From Micromonospora craterilacus (lineage in GTDB: Bacteria > Actinomycetota > Actinomycetes > Mycobacteriales > Micromonosporaceae): a DNA stretch of 32,116 nucleotides. Shown here piece after piece: positions 10,401 to 17,666 of the stretch. The notes under the pieces were generated by a model, which did not search any database, had not been told where the DNA came from, and saw only the letters and a list, made by a program, of their open reading frames with translations. Position numbers and translations under genes: made by a program. The stretch covers positions 1 to 32,116 of the forward strand of contig NZ_POTY01000049.1 in assembly GCF_003236315.1 (NCBI RefSeq), read 5' to 3'. Each line of letters starts with the position of its first letter. The first letter of the stretch is position 1.

Positions 10401-13400
10401 TGAGGTCGACGTCGGAGCCGTCGAACTCCCAGTACCAGTGTGAGCCGACGCCGCCCAGGGCGAAGTCGCTGCTGCGTCCGAGCCAGTAGGCCCGTTGCAC
10501 GTCGGTGGGCGGGAAGGGCTCGTACCGGTGCGCCTCGTCCGGGCGCAGCGCCGAGGGGGCGGGCCGGTCCGTGCCGGCGCGGCGCAGGGTGGCGGCGAAG
10601 TCGGCCAGCACCGGGGTGGCGAACAGCTGCCGCAGGTTCGCCCCGTCGAGTCCGGCGGCGGCGAGCAGCGCCATCGACCGGGTGGCGACCAGGCTGTCCC
10701 CACCGGCGGCGAAGAAGCTCTGCCGCCGACCCACCGCCGCGACGCCGAGCAGGTCGGCCCAGATCCGGGCCACCTCGCGTTCGATGTCGCCGACCGGGGC
10801 TTCGAGTTCCGTCGGTGCGGGTCGGGCCGCCTCGACGAGCCGGGCGACCGCCCGCCGGTCGACTTTCGCGTTGGCCGACAGCGGGAGCTGGTCGGTGAGC
10901 ACCAGCCGTTCGGGCACCATGTAGCCGGGCACCAGTCCGGCCAGCCAGTCGCGCAGCGCGGCCGGGTCCACGTCGGTGTCGGCGGTGACGACGGCGGCCA
11001 GCTGTCGGGGCGTGCCGAGGGCCACCGCGACCGCCCGGCCGACCGCCGGGTGCCGTTCCAGGGCGGTCTCGATCTCGCCCAGCTCGATCCGGTGCCCGCG
11101 GATCTTGACCTGGGCGTCGGCCCGGCCGAGGAATTCCACGACGCCGTCCGGGTGGTAGCGGGCCAGGTCGCCGGTGCGGTACCAGCGCACCCCGTCGATT
11201 TCGCGGAACTGCGCGGCGCTGCGCTCGGGGTCGCCGCGGTAGCCGTCGGCCACCGAACGTCCGCCGATCCACAGTTCGCCGGGGACCCAGTCCGGCCGGT
11301 CCCGACCGGCCGGGTCGGCCACCCGCATGAGCTGGTTGGCCAGCGGCACGCCGTACGGGACCGAACGCCAGGTCGCGGGCACCGGCACCGGCACCACCTG
11401 CACGGTGGAGTGGATCGCGGTCTCCGTGGTGCCGCCCAGCGCCACCAGCGTCGCGGCCGGGGCCTGCGCGGCCAGCCGGCCGGCCAGGTCGAGCCCGACC
11501 CAGTCACCGCCGAGCAGGGCCAGCCGCAGCGGCAGGTTCGGGTCGCTCCCGGCGGTGAGCAGCATGTCCAGCAGCGCCGGGACGGACTGCCAGACGCTGA
11601 CCCGGTGCCGGCGTACCAGCGCCCGCCACCGCTCGGCGTCGCGCCGCTCGTCCTCGGCGACGCAGACCACCGCCCCGCCCGCGCCGAGCAGGCCGAACAT
11701 GTCGTAGACCGACAGGTCGAAGTCGAGGGCCGAGACCGCCAGGACCCGGTCGTCGGGGCCGACCCGGAACCGCCGGTTGATGTCGTCGATGGTGTTGACC
11801 GCGGCCCGGTGCGGCACCTGCACGCCTTTCGGCTCGCCCGTCGAGCCGGAGGTGAACAGCAGGTAGGCCGGGTCGTCGTCACTGCCGGCGGCCGGGTCGA
11901 CCGGCGGGAACGACCGGTCGGCCAGGTCGACCACGCACACCGAGGTGGGCAGGTCGGGCAGCGGGCCGCCGGCAACCACGTGCCGTACCCCGGCCACCGC
12001 GTGGATCCGGGCCCGGCGGGCGGCCGGCTGGTCGACGCCGACCGGCACGTACACGCCGCCGGCGCGCAGCACCGCCAGCACGGCGACCACCTGCTGCGGT
12101 CCCTTCTCGACGGTGACGGCGACCGGGTCGCCGCGGCGTACTCCCTGGGCGACCAGCGCACCGGCGACCCGGTCGGCCCGGTCGGCGAGTTCGCCGTAGC
12201 TGAGCAGCCCGTCGGTGCCCCACAGCAGCGCGGGCCGGTCCGGCTCGGTGCGGGCGCGGGCGAAGAAGTCGTCGTGCAGCCGGCGACGACGCACCGGCCG
12301 GCCGGTGTCGTTGGCCGCCGCGCGGATCTGCCGGGTCGGCTGTGGCAGCAGTTCCGGCAGGGCACCGGACCAGTCCGCGTCGTCGTCCAGCAGCCAGTCC
12401 AGGATCTTGAGGTACGCCTCGAACATCTGCCCGATCAGGCCGGGCGGGAACAGTTCCTCGACGCAGTCCCAGTTGACGAACAGTCCGTGTTCGCGCTCGG
12501 TGACCTGCACGTCGAGCCACACCTGCGGGGTCTGCGACATGGTCCAGCCGGGCGCGCCGAAGCTGTCGCGCACCTCGGCGTCGAACAGTTCGCCGAGGCT
12601 GAGTGCGCTGGTGAAAACCACCGGGGCGCCGACGGGGGTGCCGCCGCGCCGGCGGGTCAGGTCGCGCAGCACGTCCACACCGGTGTAGCCGGGGTGGGCG
12701 GCGTCGGCGCGCATCCGCTCCTGCACGGCGCGGGCGAACGCGACGAAGTCGTTGCCGGCGCCGGTGTCGACCTCGAGCAGCAGCAGGTTGGTGAAGTCAC
12801 CGACCAGGTGCGCGACGTCCGGGTGGACCGGCTGGCGGTCGTAGAGCGGCAGGTTGAGCAGGAAGCGCGGGGCGGCGCTCCACCGGCCGAGGACGTGACC
12901 GAAGGCGGCCAGGAACAGCACCGGCAGGGTCAGCCCGTGCGACCGGGCCCGCCGCCCGAGCCGTTCGACCTGCTCCGGGGAGACCCAGTGGTGGTGCCGG
13001 ACCACGCGCTGGCCACGGACCTGCTGCGGGTCGACGGCCAGCGGCAGCTCCGGCGGGCCGGGCAGCTCGGGCAGCCGGGCCTGCCAGTGCGCCCGGTCGG
13101 CGTCCCGCTCACCGCCACGGCGCTCGGCCAGGGTGGCCCGGTAGCTCGGGTAGTCCAACTCGACCGGCGGCAGTTCGGCGTCCGGGTCCCGGTAGAGCTG
13201 GGCGAGGTCCGACATCAGGATGCGGAAGCTGTGCGCGTCGGCCACCAGCATCTCGATGTGCACGTGGCATCGGGTGCCGCCGCCGGGCAGCAGCGACAGC
13301 TGCACGTCGAAGACCTCGCCGCGGGCCACGTCCAGCCGCCGGTGCGACAGCCGGTCGCGCAGGTCGAGCAGCGCCCGTTCGGCCGCGTCGGGGTCGGTTC

Positions 13401-13956
13401 CGCGCAGGTCGTGCACGGTGAGGCCGGGCCAGGGGCTGGCGGCGAGGATGCGCTGCCGGCCGTCGTCGTCGAACCGGGCGCGCAGCATGCCGTGCCGGCG
13501 CAGCAGCGCCCGGACGGCGGCCTCCAGTCGGGCCGAGTCCACCTCGGTGCCGTCGAACTCGTTGTAGAAGTGCGCGCCGACCCCGCCGAGGGCCTGGCCG
13601 TCGCCCCGGCCCACCCAGTACGCGTGCTGCATCGGGGCCAGGTCGAACGGCTCGGCGGCGTCGACGACGGACAGAGGCGGGTCGTCCGGCACCGCCGCAC
13701 CGGCGGGAACCCGGTCGGCGACCATCCGCCACCAGTCGTCGAGGGTGCGGCCCTCGATCAGTTCCGCGAAGCTGACCGTCACGCCCCGCTGGTGCCAGCG
13801 GCCGACCAGTCGCATCACGCCGATCGAGTCGAGGCCGAGCTGGAGCAGGTCGGCGTCGGCGGCGACCGTGCCGGGTGGTTCGCCGAGGACCGCCGCGATG
13901 TCGTCCCGCATGCCGTCCCGGGTGAAGGGTCGCGTGTGTTCGGCCTCAACGCCCAA
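7438..13956 (-). CDS. NRPS2: ArCP-Cy-A-PCP-Cy-A(Cys)-PCP
   Basis: This 2172-residue enzyme starts the aryl-heterocycle chain. Residues 1-85 are an aryl-carrier-like domain (LGLDSIG, Ser44), to be loaded by an aryl-AMP ligase not present here. Cy1 (about 100-530) reads E235-MLVA-D240-AH-S243, so the first Asp of DxxxxDxxS is Glu. A1 (about 555-1040) has pocket D747 L748 Y751 Q790 L814 G816 L840 I848 H849, which is not the Cys code. PCP1 has Ser1088. Cy2 (about 1145-1560) has intact D1272, D1277 and S1280. A2 (about 1590-2060) reads D-L-Y-N-L-S-L-I-W, a clear Cys code. PCP2 has Ser2119. There is no inserted methyltransferase in either A domain. The start is TTG at 13956 with GGGGAG seven bases upstream. 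The stop overlaps the ATG of NRPS1 (ATGA). The acidic tail EPGDFEEGIL may contact the docking domain of NRPS1. Confidence 0.95.
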   Translation of the reverse strand: MGVEAEHTRPFTRDGMRDDIAAVLGEPPGTVAADADLLQLGLDSIGVMRLVGRWHQRGVTVSFAELIEGRTLDDWWRMVADRVPAGAAVPDDPPLSVVDAAEPFDLAPMQHAYWVGRGDGQALGGVGAHFYNEFDGTEVDSARLEAAVRALLRRHGMLRARFDDDGRQRILAASPWPGLTVHDLRGTDPDAAERALLDLRDRLSHRRLDVARGEVFDVQLSLLPGGGTRCHVHIEMLVADAHSFRILMSDLAQLYRDPDAELPPVELDYPSYRATLAERRGGERDADRAHWQARLPELPGPPELPLAVDPQQVRGQRVVRHHHWVSPEQVERLGRRARSHGLTLPVLFLAAFGHVLGRWSAAPRFLLNLPLYDRQPVHPDVAHLVGDFTNLLLLEVDTGAGNDFVAFARAVQERMRADAAHPGYTGVDVLRDLTRRRGGTPVGAPVVFTSALSLGELFDAEVRDSFGAPGWTMSQTPQVWLDVQVTEREHGLFVNWDCVEELFPPGLIGQMFEAYLKILDWLLDDDADWSGALPELLPQPTRQIRAAANDTGRPVRRRRLHDDFFARARTEPDRPALLWGTDGLLSYGELADRADRVAGALVAQGVRRGDPVAVTVEKGPQQVVAVLAVLRAGGVYVPVGVDQPAARRARIHAVAGVRHVVAGGPLPDLPTSVCVVDLADRSFPPVDPAAGSDDDPAYLLFTSGSTGEPKGVQVPHRAAVNTIDDINRRFRVGPDDRVLAVSALDFDLSVYDMFGLLGAGGAVVCVAEDERRDAERWRALVRRHRVSVWQSVPALLDMLLTAGSDPNLPLRLALLGGDWVGLDLAGRLAAQAPAATLVALGGTTETAIHSTVQVVPVPVPATWRSVPYGVPLANQLMRVADPAGRDRPDWVPGELWIGGRSVADGYRGDPERSAAQFREIDGVRWYRTGDLARYHPDGVVEFLGRADAQVKIRGHRIELGEIETALERHPAVGRAVAVALGTPRQLAAVVTADTDVDPAALRDWLAGLVPGYMVPERLVLTDQLPLSANAKVDRRAVARLVEAARPAPTELEAPVGDIEREVARIWADLLGVAAVGRRQSFFAAGGDSLVATRSMALLAAAGLDGANLRQLFATPVLADFAATLRRAGTDRPAPSALRPDEAHRYEPFPPTDVQRAYWLGRSSDFALGGVGSHWYWEFDGSDVDLTRLEDAANQLVARHDMLRAVFDDNGDQRVLAQVDRFRVTVRDGVDEALRDLRERMAHRIPDPGRWPLLEIAAVRYGDGRVRIGFSFDYIVLDALSIVIFFDELTTLYRDPAATLRPVGVSFRDYVLAAPADPEATATDQRYWLDRLDTLPPAPPLPLAVDPATVVAPRFHRREDRLDPGQWRRLTEQARRHGVTPASVLAAAFAEVLSAWSGRGELTVNFTLFNRRDVHPDINHILGDFTSLLLVAYRAGADDSWLDVVRRTQEQVWEGMAHDSVSALWVLRELARRQQGGAVSMPVVFTSALGVAGGMSEMSFPFGELVWGISQTPQVWLDNQVMERDGGLVYNWDSVEELFPAGLLDAMFDAYRALLTWLTTADWDATAPPPLPAAQRQVRDAVNDTAGPLPSGLLHTGFFAHAAATPDAPAVVTADGTEVGYGELAARALRIAGALREHGVAAGDAVAVTLPRGVDQVAAVLGVLAAGGRYVPVGVDQPAERRDRIYARAGARAVVAQPGLPTAHPVVAPDTPATPLSAPVEVDPDELAYVIFTSGSTGEPKGVEITHRAALNTVDDINTRYGVGPADRVLAISALDFDLSVYDLFGLLSAGGAVVCVTDEDRREARSWAAQARRARVTVWNSVPALLDMLLVAADPDGLALRLVLVSGDWVGLDLPGRLRGRCPQARFVALGGATEAAIWSNACEVDQVPTHWRSVPYGRPLRNQRYRVVDPHGRDCPDWVPGELWIGGAGVANGYRADAETTARQFVTVDGHRWYRTGDLGRYWPDGTLEFLGRVDFQVKIRGHRIELGEIEAAAEAYPGVARAVALTVGEGTHRRLALAVVAAGEPVDGAALVGFLAERVPSYMVPERVTGVPALPLTANGKVDRRALTTQLAADPDDGPDESPRGDSEKLLAEIWAEVLDCDRIGRQQSFFTLGGDSLLATRLVETLRQRHGVELSLRQLFLAPTVAQLADVFDAHRRAVEPGDFEEGIL

Positions 13957-14140
13957 TCTGGGTCTCCCCTGTCCGACGGAGTCCTCGCGTCACTCCCACA
14001 CGAGTCTGTGCCGACGCCAAGGTAACAAGCGAGCCCGGGTACGTACAGTAGAAAGAACAATCTACTTACAATAAGCTCCACACACGACGAACGACGATCG
14101 GTCGGGCTCACCGGCGACCGGCGGAGAGGTGGGATCCGCG
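13957..14140. promoter_or_regulatory. Divergent control region between the NRPS operon and the PPTase-exporter pair
   Basis: This 184-base gap separates the TTG of NRPS2 from the ATG of the phosphopantetheinyl transferase and must hold both promoters. Bases about 14020-14090 are strikingly A/T-richer than the surroundings. They contain TACAAT (14067-14072), a plausible plus-strand -10 box, and the small palindrome GTACGTAC (14039-14046). I did not find a convincing -35 partner on either strand. No recognisable IdeR/DmdR iron box or Streptomyces-type Zur box is visible, although such control would be expected for a metallophore. Confidence 0.6.
14047..14066. promoter_or_regulatory. Candidate operator: AGTAGA-N8-TCTACT inverted repeat
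   Basis: Perfect 6-base arms are separated by eight bases (AAGAACAA) in the A/T-rich centre of the divergent NRPS/PPTase promoter region. Two facing half-sites of this spacing suit a dimeric repressor. No known regulator motif was recognised, and the regulator is not encoded in the window. Confidence 0.4.
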
Positions 14141-14872
14141 ATGGCGACCGGCCTACCCGTCGAGGGCACCTGCCAGGTCTGGTGGACCCCGGTCGCGCTC
14201 CCGGACGAGCCCACCCTGCACGCGCTGCTCGTCGCCGGGGAACGCCGCCGGCACGCGGAGTTCGGCGATCCGCACGGACGCGCGGCGTACCTCACCGCAC
14301 GGGCGGTGACCCGGCTGGTGCTCGCCGGCATGCTCGGCACCCCGGCGTCCGAACTCGACTTCGCGGCGGTCTGCCGGCAGTGCGGCGGGCCGCACGGCAA
14401 GCCGGTGCTGCGTTCACCGTCGGCGCCGGTGACGTTCTCCGTCTCGCACTCCGGGCGGTGGTGCGTGGTGGCGTTCACCGTGCGGACCGAGATCGGCGTC
14501 GACGTCGAACGGATCGCGCTGCGCGGCGGCACGCTCCCGCTGCGCGCCCTGGCCCCGACCGAACGAACGGTGGTCACCGGCCCCGGCGTCCGGGACCGGA
14601 CGACCGCCTTCGTCCGCTACTGGACCAGGAAGGAGGCGCTGCTCAAGGCGACCGGCGACGGGCTGAGCATCGACCCGGCGACGATCACCGTGACCGGACC
14701 GGACCAGCCGGCCGCCCTGCTGCGCTGGGACGGCACGCCCACCCCGACCGACCCACCACACCTCACCGACCTGGCGGCACCCACCGGGTACGCCGCCGCG
14801 CTGGCCGGTCTCGGCCGGCCGCTTGTCGTGTCCTACCACGACGGCGGAGCACTTCTCAGGAAAGGGATCTGA
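14141..14872 (+). CDS. Sfp-type 4'-phosphopantetheinyl transferase
   Basis: This enzyme transfers 4'-phosphopantetheine from CoA to carrier-domain serines. The 243-residue protein carries the family signatures FSVSHSG (99-105), IGVDVE (118-123, Mg2+/CoA-binding Asp121 and Glu123) and WTRKEALLKATGDGL (161-175). Likely clients are the aryl carrier and PCPs of the two NRPSs and the lone carrier protein at 28126. I chose ATG 14141 because the in-frame GTG at 14129 lies directly against its purine stretch, whereas GGTGGGA sits about five bases before the ATG. Its stop overlaps the ATG of the exporter (TGATG), so the two are coupled. It is divergent from the NRPS operon. Confidence 0.95.
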   Translation: MATGLPVEGTCQVWWTPVALPDEPTLHALLVAGERRRHAEFGDPHGRAAYLTARAVTRLVLAGMLGTPASELDFAAVCRQCGGPHGKPVLRSPSAPVTFSVSHSGRWCVVAFTVRTEIGVDVERIALRGGTLPLRALAPTERTVVTGPGVRDRTTAFVRYWTRKEALLKATGDGLSIDPATITVTGPDQPAALLRWDGTPTPTDPPHLTDLAAPTGYAAALAGLGRPLVVSYHDGGALLRKGI

Positions 14873-16569
14873 TGTCTGACGACACCCGCACGTCGTCCGG
14901 TGCCGACACCGCCACGGCGGCGGCGCCCGCGCCGGCGCCGCCCGACGAGTTCGTCCCCCCGATCACCGGCCGCAAGCGCACCCTCGCCCTCGTCGTGGTG
15001 CTCACCGGGTTCGTCCTGGACCTGCTCGACATCACCATCGTCAACGTGGCGCTGCCGTCCATCCGGGACGGCATCAACGCCACCGCCTCCACCATGCAGT
15101 GGCTGGTGGCCGGGTACGCGCTCGCCTTCGCCTCGACTCTGATCATCTCCGGCCGGCTCGGCGACATCGTCGGCGTACGCCGGATGTTCCTGATCGGCGT
15201 CGCCGGCTTCACCTTCACCTCGCTGCTGGCCGGCATCGCCCAGACCCCGGAGCAGCTGATCGTGCTGCGCTTCCTGCAGGGTGCGATGGGCGCGGTGATG
15301 GTGCCGCAGGTCTACACCCTCATCCAGCTGCTCTACGCGCCGAAGGAACGCGGCAAGGCGTTCGCCGCGATGAGCGCGGCGCTGGCCTTCGGCACGGTGG
15401 GCGGCCCGCTGGTCGGCGCGCTGCTGACCACCGCCAACGTGGCCGGCCTGGGCTGGCGGTCGATCTTCCTGGTCAACGTCCCGATCGGCATCGCCGCCTT
15501 CATCGCCGCACGGGCCCTGCTGCCCGAGTCGGCACGCCGCCGGGACCGGCTCGACCTGGTCGGCGCGGCACTGATCACGGTGGCGGTGCTGCTGATCGTC
15601 TACCCGCTGGTGCAGGGCCGCGAACAGGACTGGCCCGTCTGGACGTACGCCAGCATGGCCGGCGGCCTGGCCGTCTTCGCGGTGTTCGTGCTGCACCAGC
15701 GGGCCCGTACCGAATCGCCGCTGGTGCCGATGTCGCTGTTCCGGCACCGCTCGTTCAATTCCGGCCTGGTGGTGGTCTTCCTCTTCCAGGGCGCGGTGAT
15801 GTCGTTCTTCCTGGTCATCACGATCTACCTGCAGATCGGCGTCGGCTTCAGCATCCTGCGCGCCGGCCTGTCCGGGCTGCCCTGGGACATCGCCGTGCCG
15901 CTGCTCGGCTGGCTCTCCGCCCGGGCGATCACGCCCAAGCTCGGCCGGGTCGGCCTACAGATCGGACTGCTGCTGCTGATCGGCAGCATGCTCTGGTTCA
16001 TGTGGGTCATCCACGCCACCCCGCAGGTGTCGATCTGGCAGCTGCTCGCGCCGATGTTCGTCGGTGGCGCCGGCATGGGCATGACCTTCCCGCCGCTGAT
16101 GGGCTACTCGCTGCACGACGTGCCGGGCGAACAGGCCGGATCCGCCTCCGGGGTCGTCAACGCCAACTACCAGATCGGTGTCACCCTGGGCATCGCGGCG
16201 TGCGGCACGCTGTTCTTCAGCCTGCTGGCCGTCCAGGCACCGGCGGCGGTCGACGACGTGGCGCCGCGGCTGCGCGCCGACCTGGTCGCCACGGGCGTCT
16301 CCGACGCCCAGGCCGGCCAGATCGGCGAACGGTTCCGCGACTGCCTCACCACCCAGCTCCACGCGGCGGACCCGACGCTGGCCCCGGCCGGCTGCGACAG
16401 CGCGAGCCTGGCCGCCGGTGGCGGGGACACCACCGCCCGGGTCATCGAGGAGCGGGCGTTCGAGACCAGTCAGGTCAGTTTCCAGCGGGCGATGGTCGGC
16501 ACGCTCTGGTACAGCGTGATCAGCTTCGCGCTGGCCCTGCTGGGCAGCTTCCTGCTGCCCCGCCGCTGA
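14872..16569 (+). CDS. MFS exporter, DHA2 (EmrB/QacA-like, 14 TMS)
   Basis: This proton-driven exporter most likely secretes the NRPS product. The 565-residue protein has a polar Ala/Pro-rich N-terminus of about 40 residues and then repeated hydrophobic helices. They include the first-helix motif LTGFVLDLLDITIVNVALPS, a motif-A loop GRLGDIVGVRRM, and the motif-C helix AFGTVGGPLVGALL. A large soluble or extracytoplasmic segment lies near residues 460-535, between the last two helices, as is common in DHA2 members. The start is ATG 14872, overlapping the PPTase stop, with AAAGGGA just upstream. A strong hairpin follows the stop. The family is sure; the substrate is inferred from position. Confidence 0.93.
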   Translation: MSDDTRTSSGADTATAAAPAPAPPDEFVPPITGRKRTLALVVVLTGFVLDLLDITIVNVALPSIRDGINATASTMQWLVAGYALAFASTLIISGRLGDIVGVRRMFLIGVAGFTFTSLLAGIAQTPEQLIVLRFLQGAMGAVMVPQVYTLIQLLYAPKERGKAFAAMSAALAFGTVGGPLVGALLTTANVAGLGWRSIFLVNVPIGIAAFIAARALLPESARRRDRLDLVGAALITVAVLLIVYPLVQGREQDWPVWTYASMAGGLAVFAVFVLHQRARTESPLVPMSLFRHRSFNSGLVVVFLFQGAVMSFFLVITIYLQIGVGFSILRAGLSGLPWDIAVPLLGWLSARAITPKLGRVGLQIGLLLLIGSMLWFMWVIHATPQVSIWQLLAPMFVGGAGMGMTFPPLMGYSLHDVPGEQAGSASGVVNANYQIGVTLGIAACGTLFFSLLAVQAPAAVDDVAPRLRADLVATGVSDAQAGQIGERFRDCLTTQLHAADPTLAPAGCDSASLAAGGGDTTARVIEERAFETSQVSFQRAMVGTLWYSVISFALALLGSFLLPRR

Positions 16570-16585
16570 GCGGTCCGCTCATGAC

Positions 16586-16624
16586 GCGGCCCCGGCCCAC
16601 CGTCATCGGTGGGGCCGGGGCCGC
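16586..16624. terminator. Bidirectional hairpin terminator between convergent genes
   Basis: A long GC stem has arms starting GCGGCCCCGG (16586 onward) and ending CCGGGGCCGC (to 16624), with one bulged G and a TCAT loop at 16603-16606. It lies between the exporter stop and the convergent VOC gene. It has no U-tract, as is usual in actinomycetes. Confidence 0.75.
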
Positions 16625-16645
16625 GGGTCGGATTCCGGGCGGGAC

Positions 16646-17068
16646 TCAGCCCAGGGCGGTCCGATAGGTCGCGAAGGTCCAGACGTGGCCCTGCGGGTCG
16701 CGGCAGGTGAACTCGTACGAGTCGTGCGGCTTGCTCTCGGGAGCGAGCAGGATCTCGGCGCCCCCGGCGACCGCCCGCTCGTGCAGCGCGTCCACCTCGG
16801 TGTCGGTCTCGACCCGCACGAACGTGCCGGCGGACGCGGCACCGAGGGCCAGCGGCTCGCCGAGACGCAGCCCGTCGTTGGCCGGGTTGATCATGATCAG
16901 CCCGTGGTCGCCGACACGCAGCTCGGCGTGGTAGACGTTGCCCGCCCCGTCGTCGAAGACGGCCAGCGAGGTGAAGCCGAAGGTGTTCACCAGCCAGTCG
17001 ATGGCCTTCGCCGGGTTCTGGTACGCGATGTACGGTGCGACGGTGGGCGGGACGGAGGAATCGGCCAT
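16646..17068 (-). CDS. VOC-superfamily (PhnB/glyoxalase-like) protein 1
   Basis: This 140-residue single-domain protein has vicinal-oxygen-chelate topology. It opens with PYIAYQNPAKAIDWLVNTFG (12-31) and has a middle ETDTEVDALHERAVAGGAEI stretch. It ends with YEFTCRDPQGHVWTF, the typical terminal beta strand whose Glu and His region often binds metal. The members nearest in look are PhnB-like proteins of unknown substrate, some of which bind drugs. The start is ATG 17068 with GAGGAGTG upstream. A minus-strand TAGAGT at 17114-17119 is a possible -10. It is paralogous to the gene at 17175-17585. A role in self-protection against the cluster product is only a guess. Confidence 0.85.
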   Translation of the reverse strand: MADSSVPPTVAPYIAYQNPAKAIDWLVNTFGFTSLAVFDDGAGNVYHAELRVGDHGLIMINPANDGLRLGEPLALGAASAGTFVRVETDTEVDALHERAVAGGAEILLAPESKPHDSYEFTCRDPQGHVWTFATYRTALG

Positions 17069-17174
17069 GGGTCACTCCTCGGAGTCGATGCTGCGGATTC
17101 AGGACGAGCAATCACTCTATGTGCTCTTCGCGTCCGGCCGGGTACGAAGCGGCGGACGATCTGTCGACTAGTCG

Positions 17175-17585
17175 TCAGTCGAGCTTCGGCGCGTAGCTGC
17201 CGAAGCCCCACAGGTGACCCTCGAAGTCCCGCACCACGTACTCCCGGGAGCCGTAGTCCGTGTCGGTCAACGGCATGACCACCTCGGCGCCGGCCGCGAC
17301 CGCCCGGTCGTGGTGCGCGTCGACCGCGTCGCCGACGTGCACGTACACGCCCTGGCTGGTGAACGGCAGGTCGCGCGGGCTGCCCATGGGCAGGGTCGAC
17401 GAGCCGGCCGGACCGAGCTGGAAGGTGCCGATGCCCCAGCGCAGCTCGGCGTGCACGACCTGGCCCTCGCCGCCGGTGGTGGTCTCCAGCACCTCGAAGC
17501 CGAAGGCGACGCAGAGCCAGTCGATCGCGGCGCCCGGATCCTGATAACGCAGGAAGGGGATGATGGGCGCGACCACATCGGACAT
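17175..17585 (-). CDS. VOC-superfamily (PhnB/glyoxalase-like) protein 2
   Basis: This 136-residue paralogue of the VOC protein at 16646-17068 has the same layout. PIIPFLRYQDPGAAIDWLCV sits near the start, GVYVHVGDAVDAHHDRAVAA in the middle, and REYVVRDFEGHLWGFGSY at the end. I start it at ATG 17585 because GGAGGA lies eight bases upstream; an in-frame start 33 bases earlier has no ribosome site. Upstream there is a minus-strand TAGGGT (-10-like, 17619-17624) flanked by two palindromes. This suggests its own regulated promoter downstream of the P450 gene. Substrate unknown. Confidence 0.85.
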   Translation of the reverse strand: MSDVVAPIIPFLRYQDPGAAIDWLCVAFGFEVLETTTGGEGQVVHAELRWGIGTFQLGPAGSSTLPMGSPRDLPFTSQGVYVHVGDAVDAHHDRAVAAGAEVVMPLTDTDYGSREYVVRDFEGHLWGFGSYAPKLD

Positions 17586-17598
17586 GAGGATCCTCCAG

Positions 17599-17608
17599 TT
17601 GTCGACAA
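17599..17608. promoter_or_regulatory. Operator-like palindrome TTGTCGACAA before VOC2
   Basis: This perfect 10-base palindrome lies between a possible -10 (TAGGGT, 17619-17624, minus strand) and the ribosome site of the VOC2 gene, the place where a repressor would block initiation or early elongation. The heptamer GTCGACA recurs at 17650-17656, 18904-18910, 18966-18972 and 26148-26154, all between genes. Confidence 0.35.
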
Positions 17609-17625
17609 ACAACACCACACCCTAC

Positions 17626-17641
17626 CCGCAGGCGCCTGCGG
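17626..17641. terminator. 16-base perfect palindrome, terminator or operator after the P450 gene
   Basis: CCGCAGGCGCCTGCGG lies 25 bases past the minus-strand P450 stop and just upstream of the VOC2 -10-like box. As RNA it folds into a 6-bp stem with a GCGC loop. It could end P450 transcription or act as an operator for VOC2. Confidence 0.4.
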
Positions 17642-17666
17642 TGAGCACAGTCGACACCACGCGGGG

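Noticed and set aside
13957..14140. Iron box (IdeR/DmdR) or Zur box controlling the metallophore-like cluster
   Set aside because: Neither the TTAGG-type iron box palindrome nor the A/T-rich Zur palindrome is present; only an unrelated inverted repeat was found.
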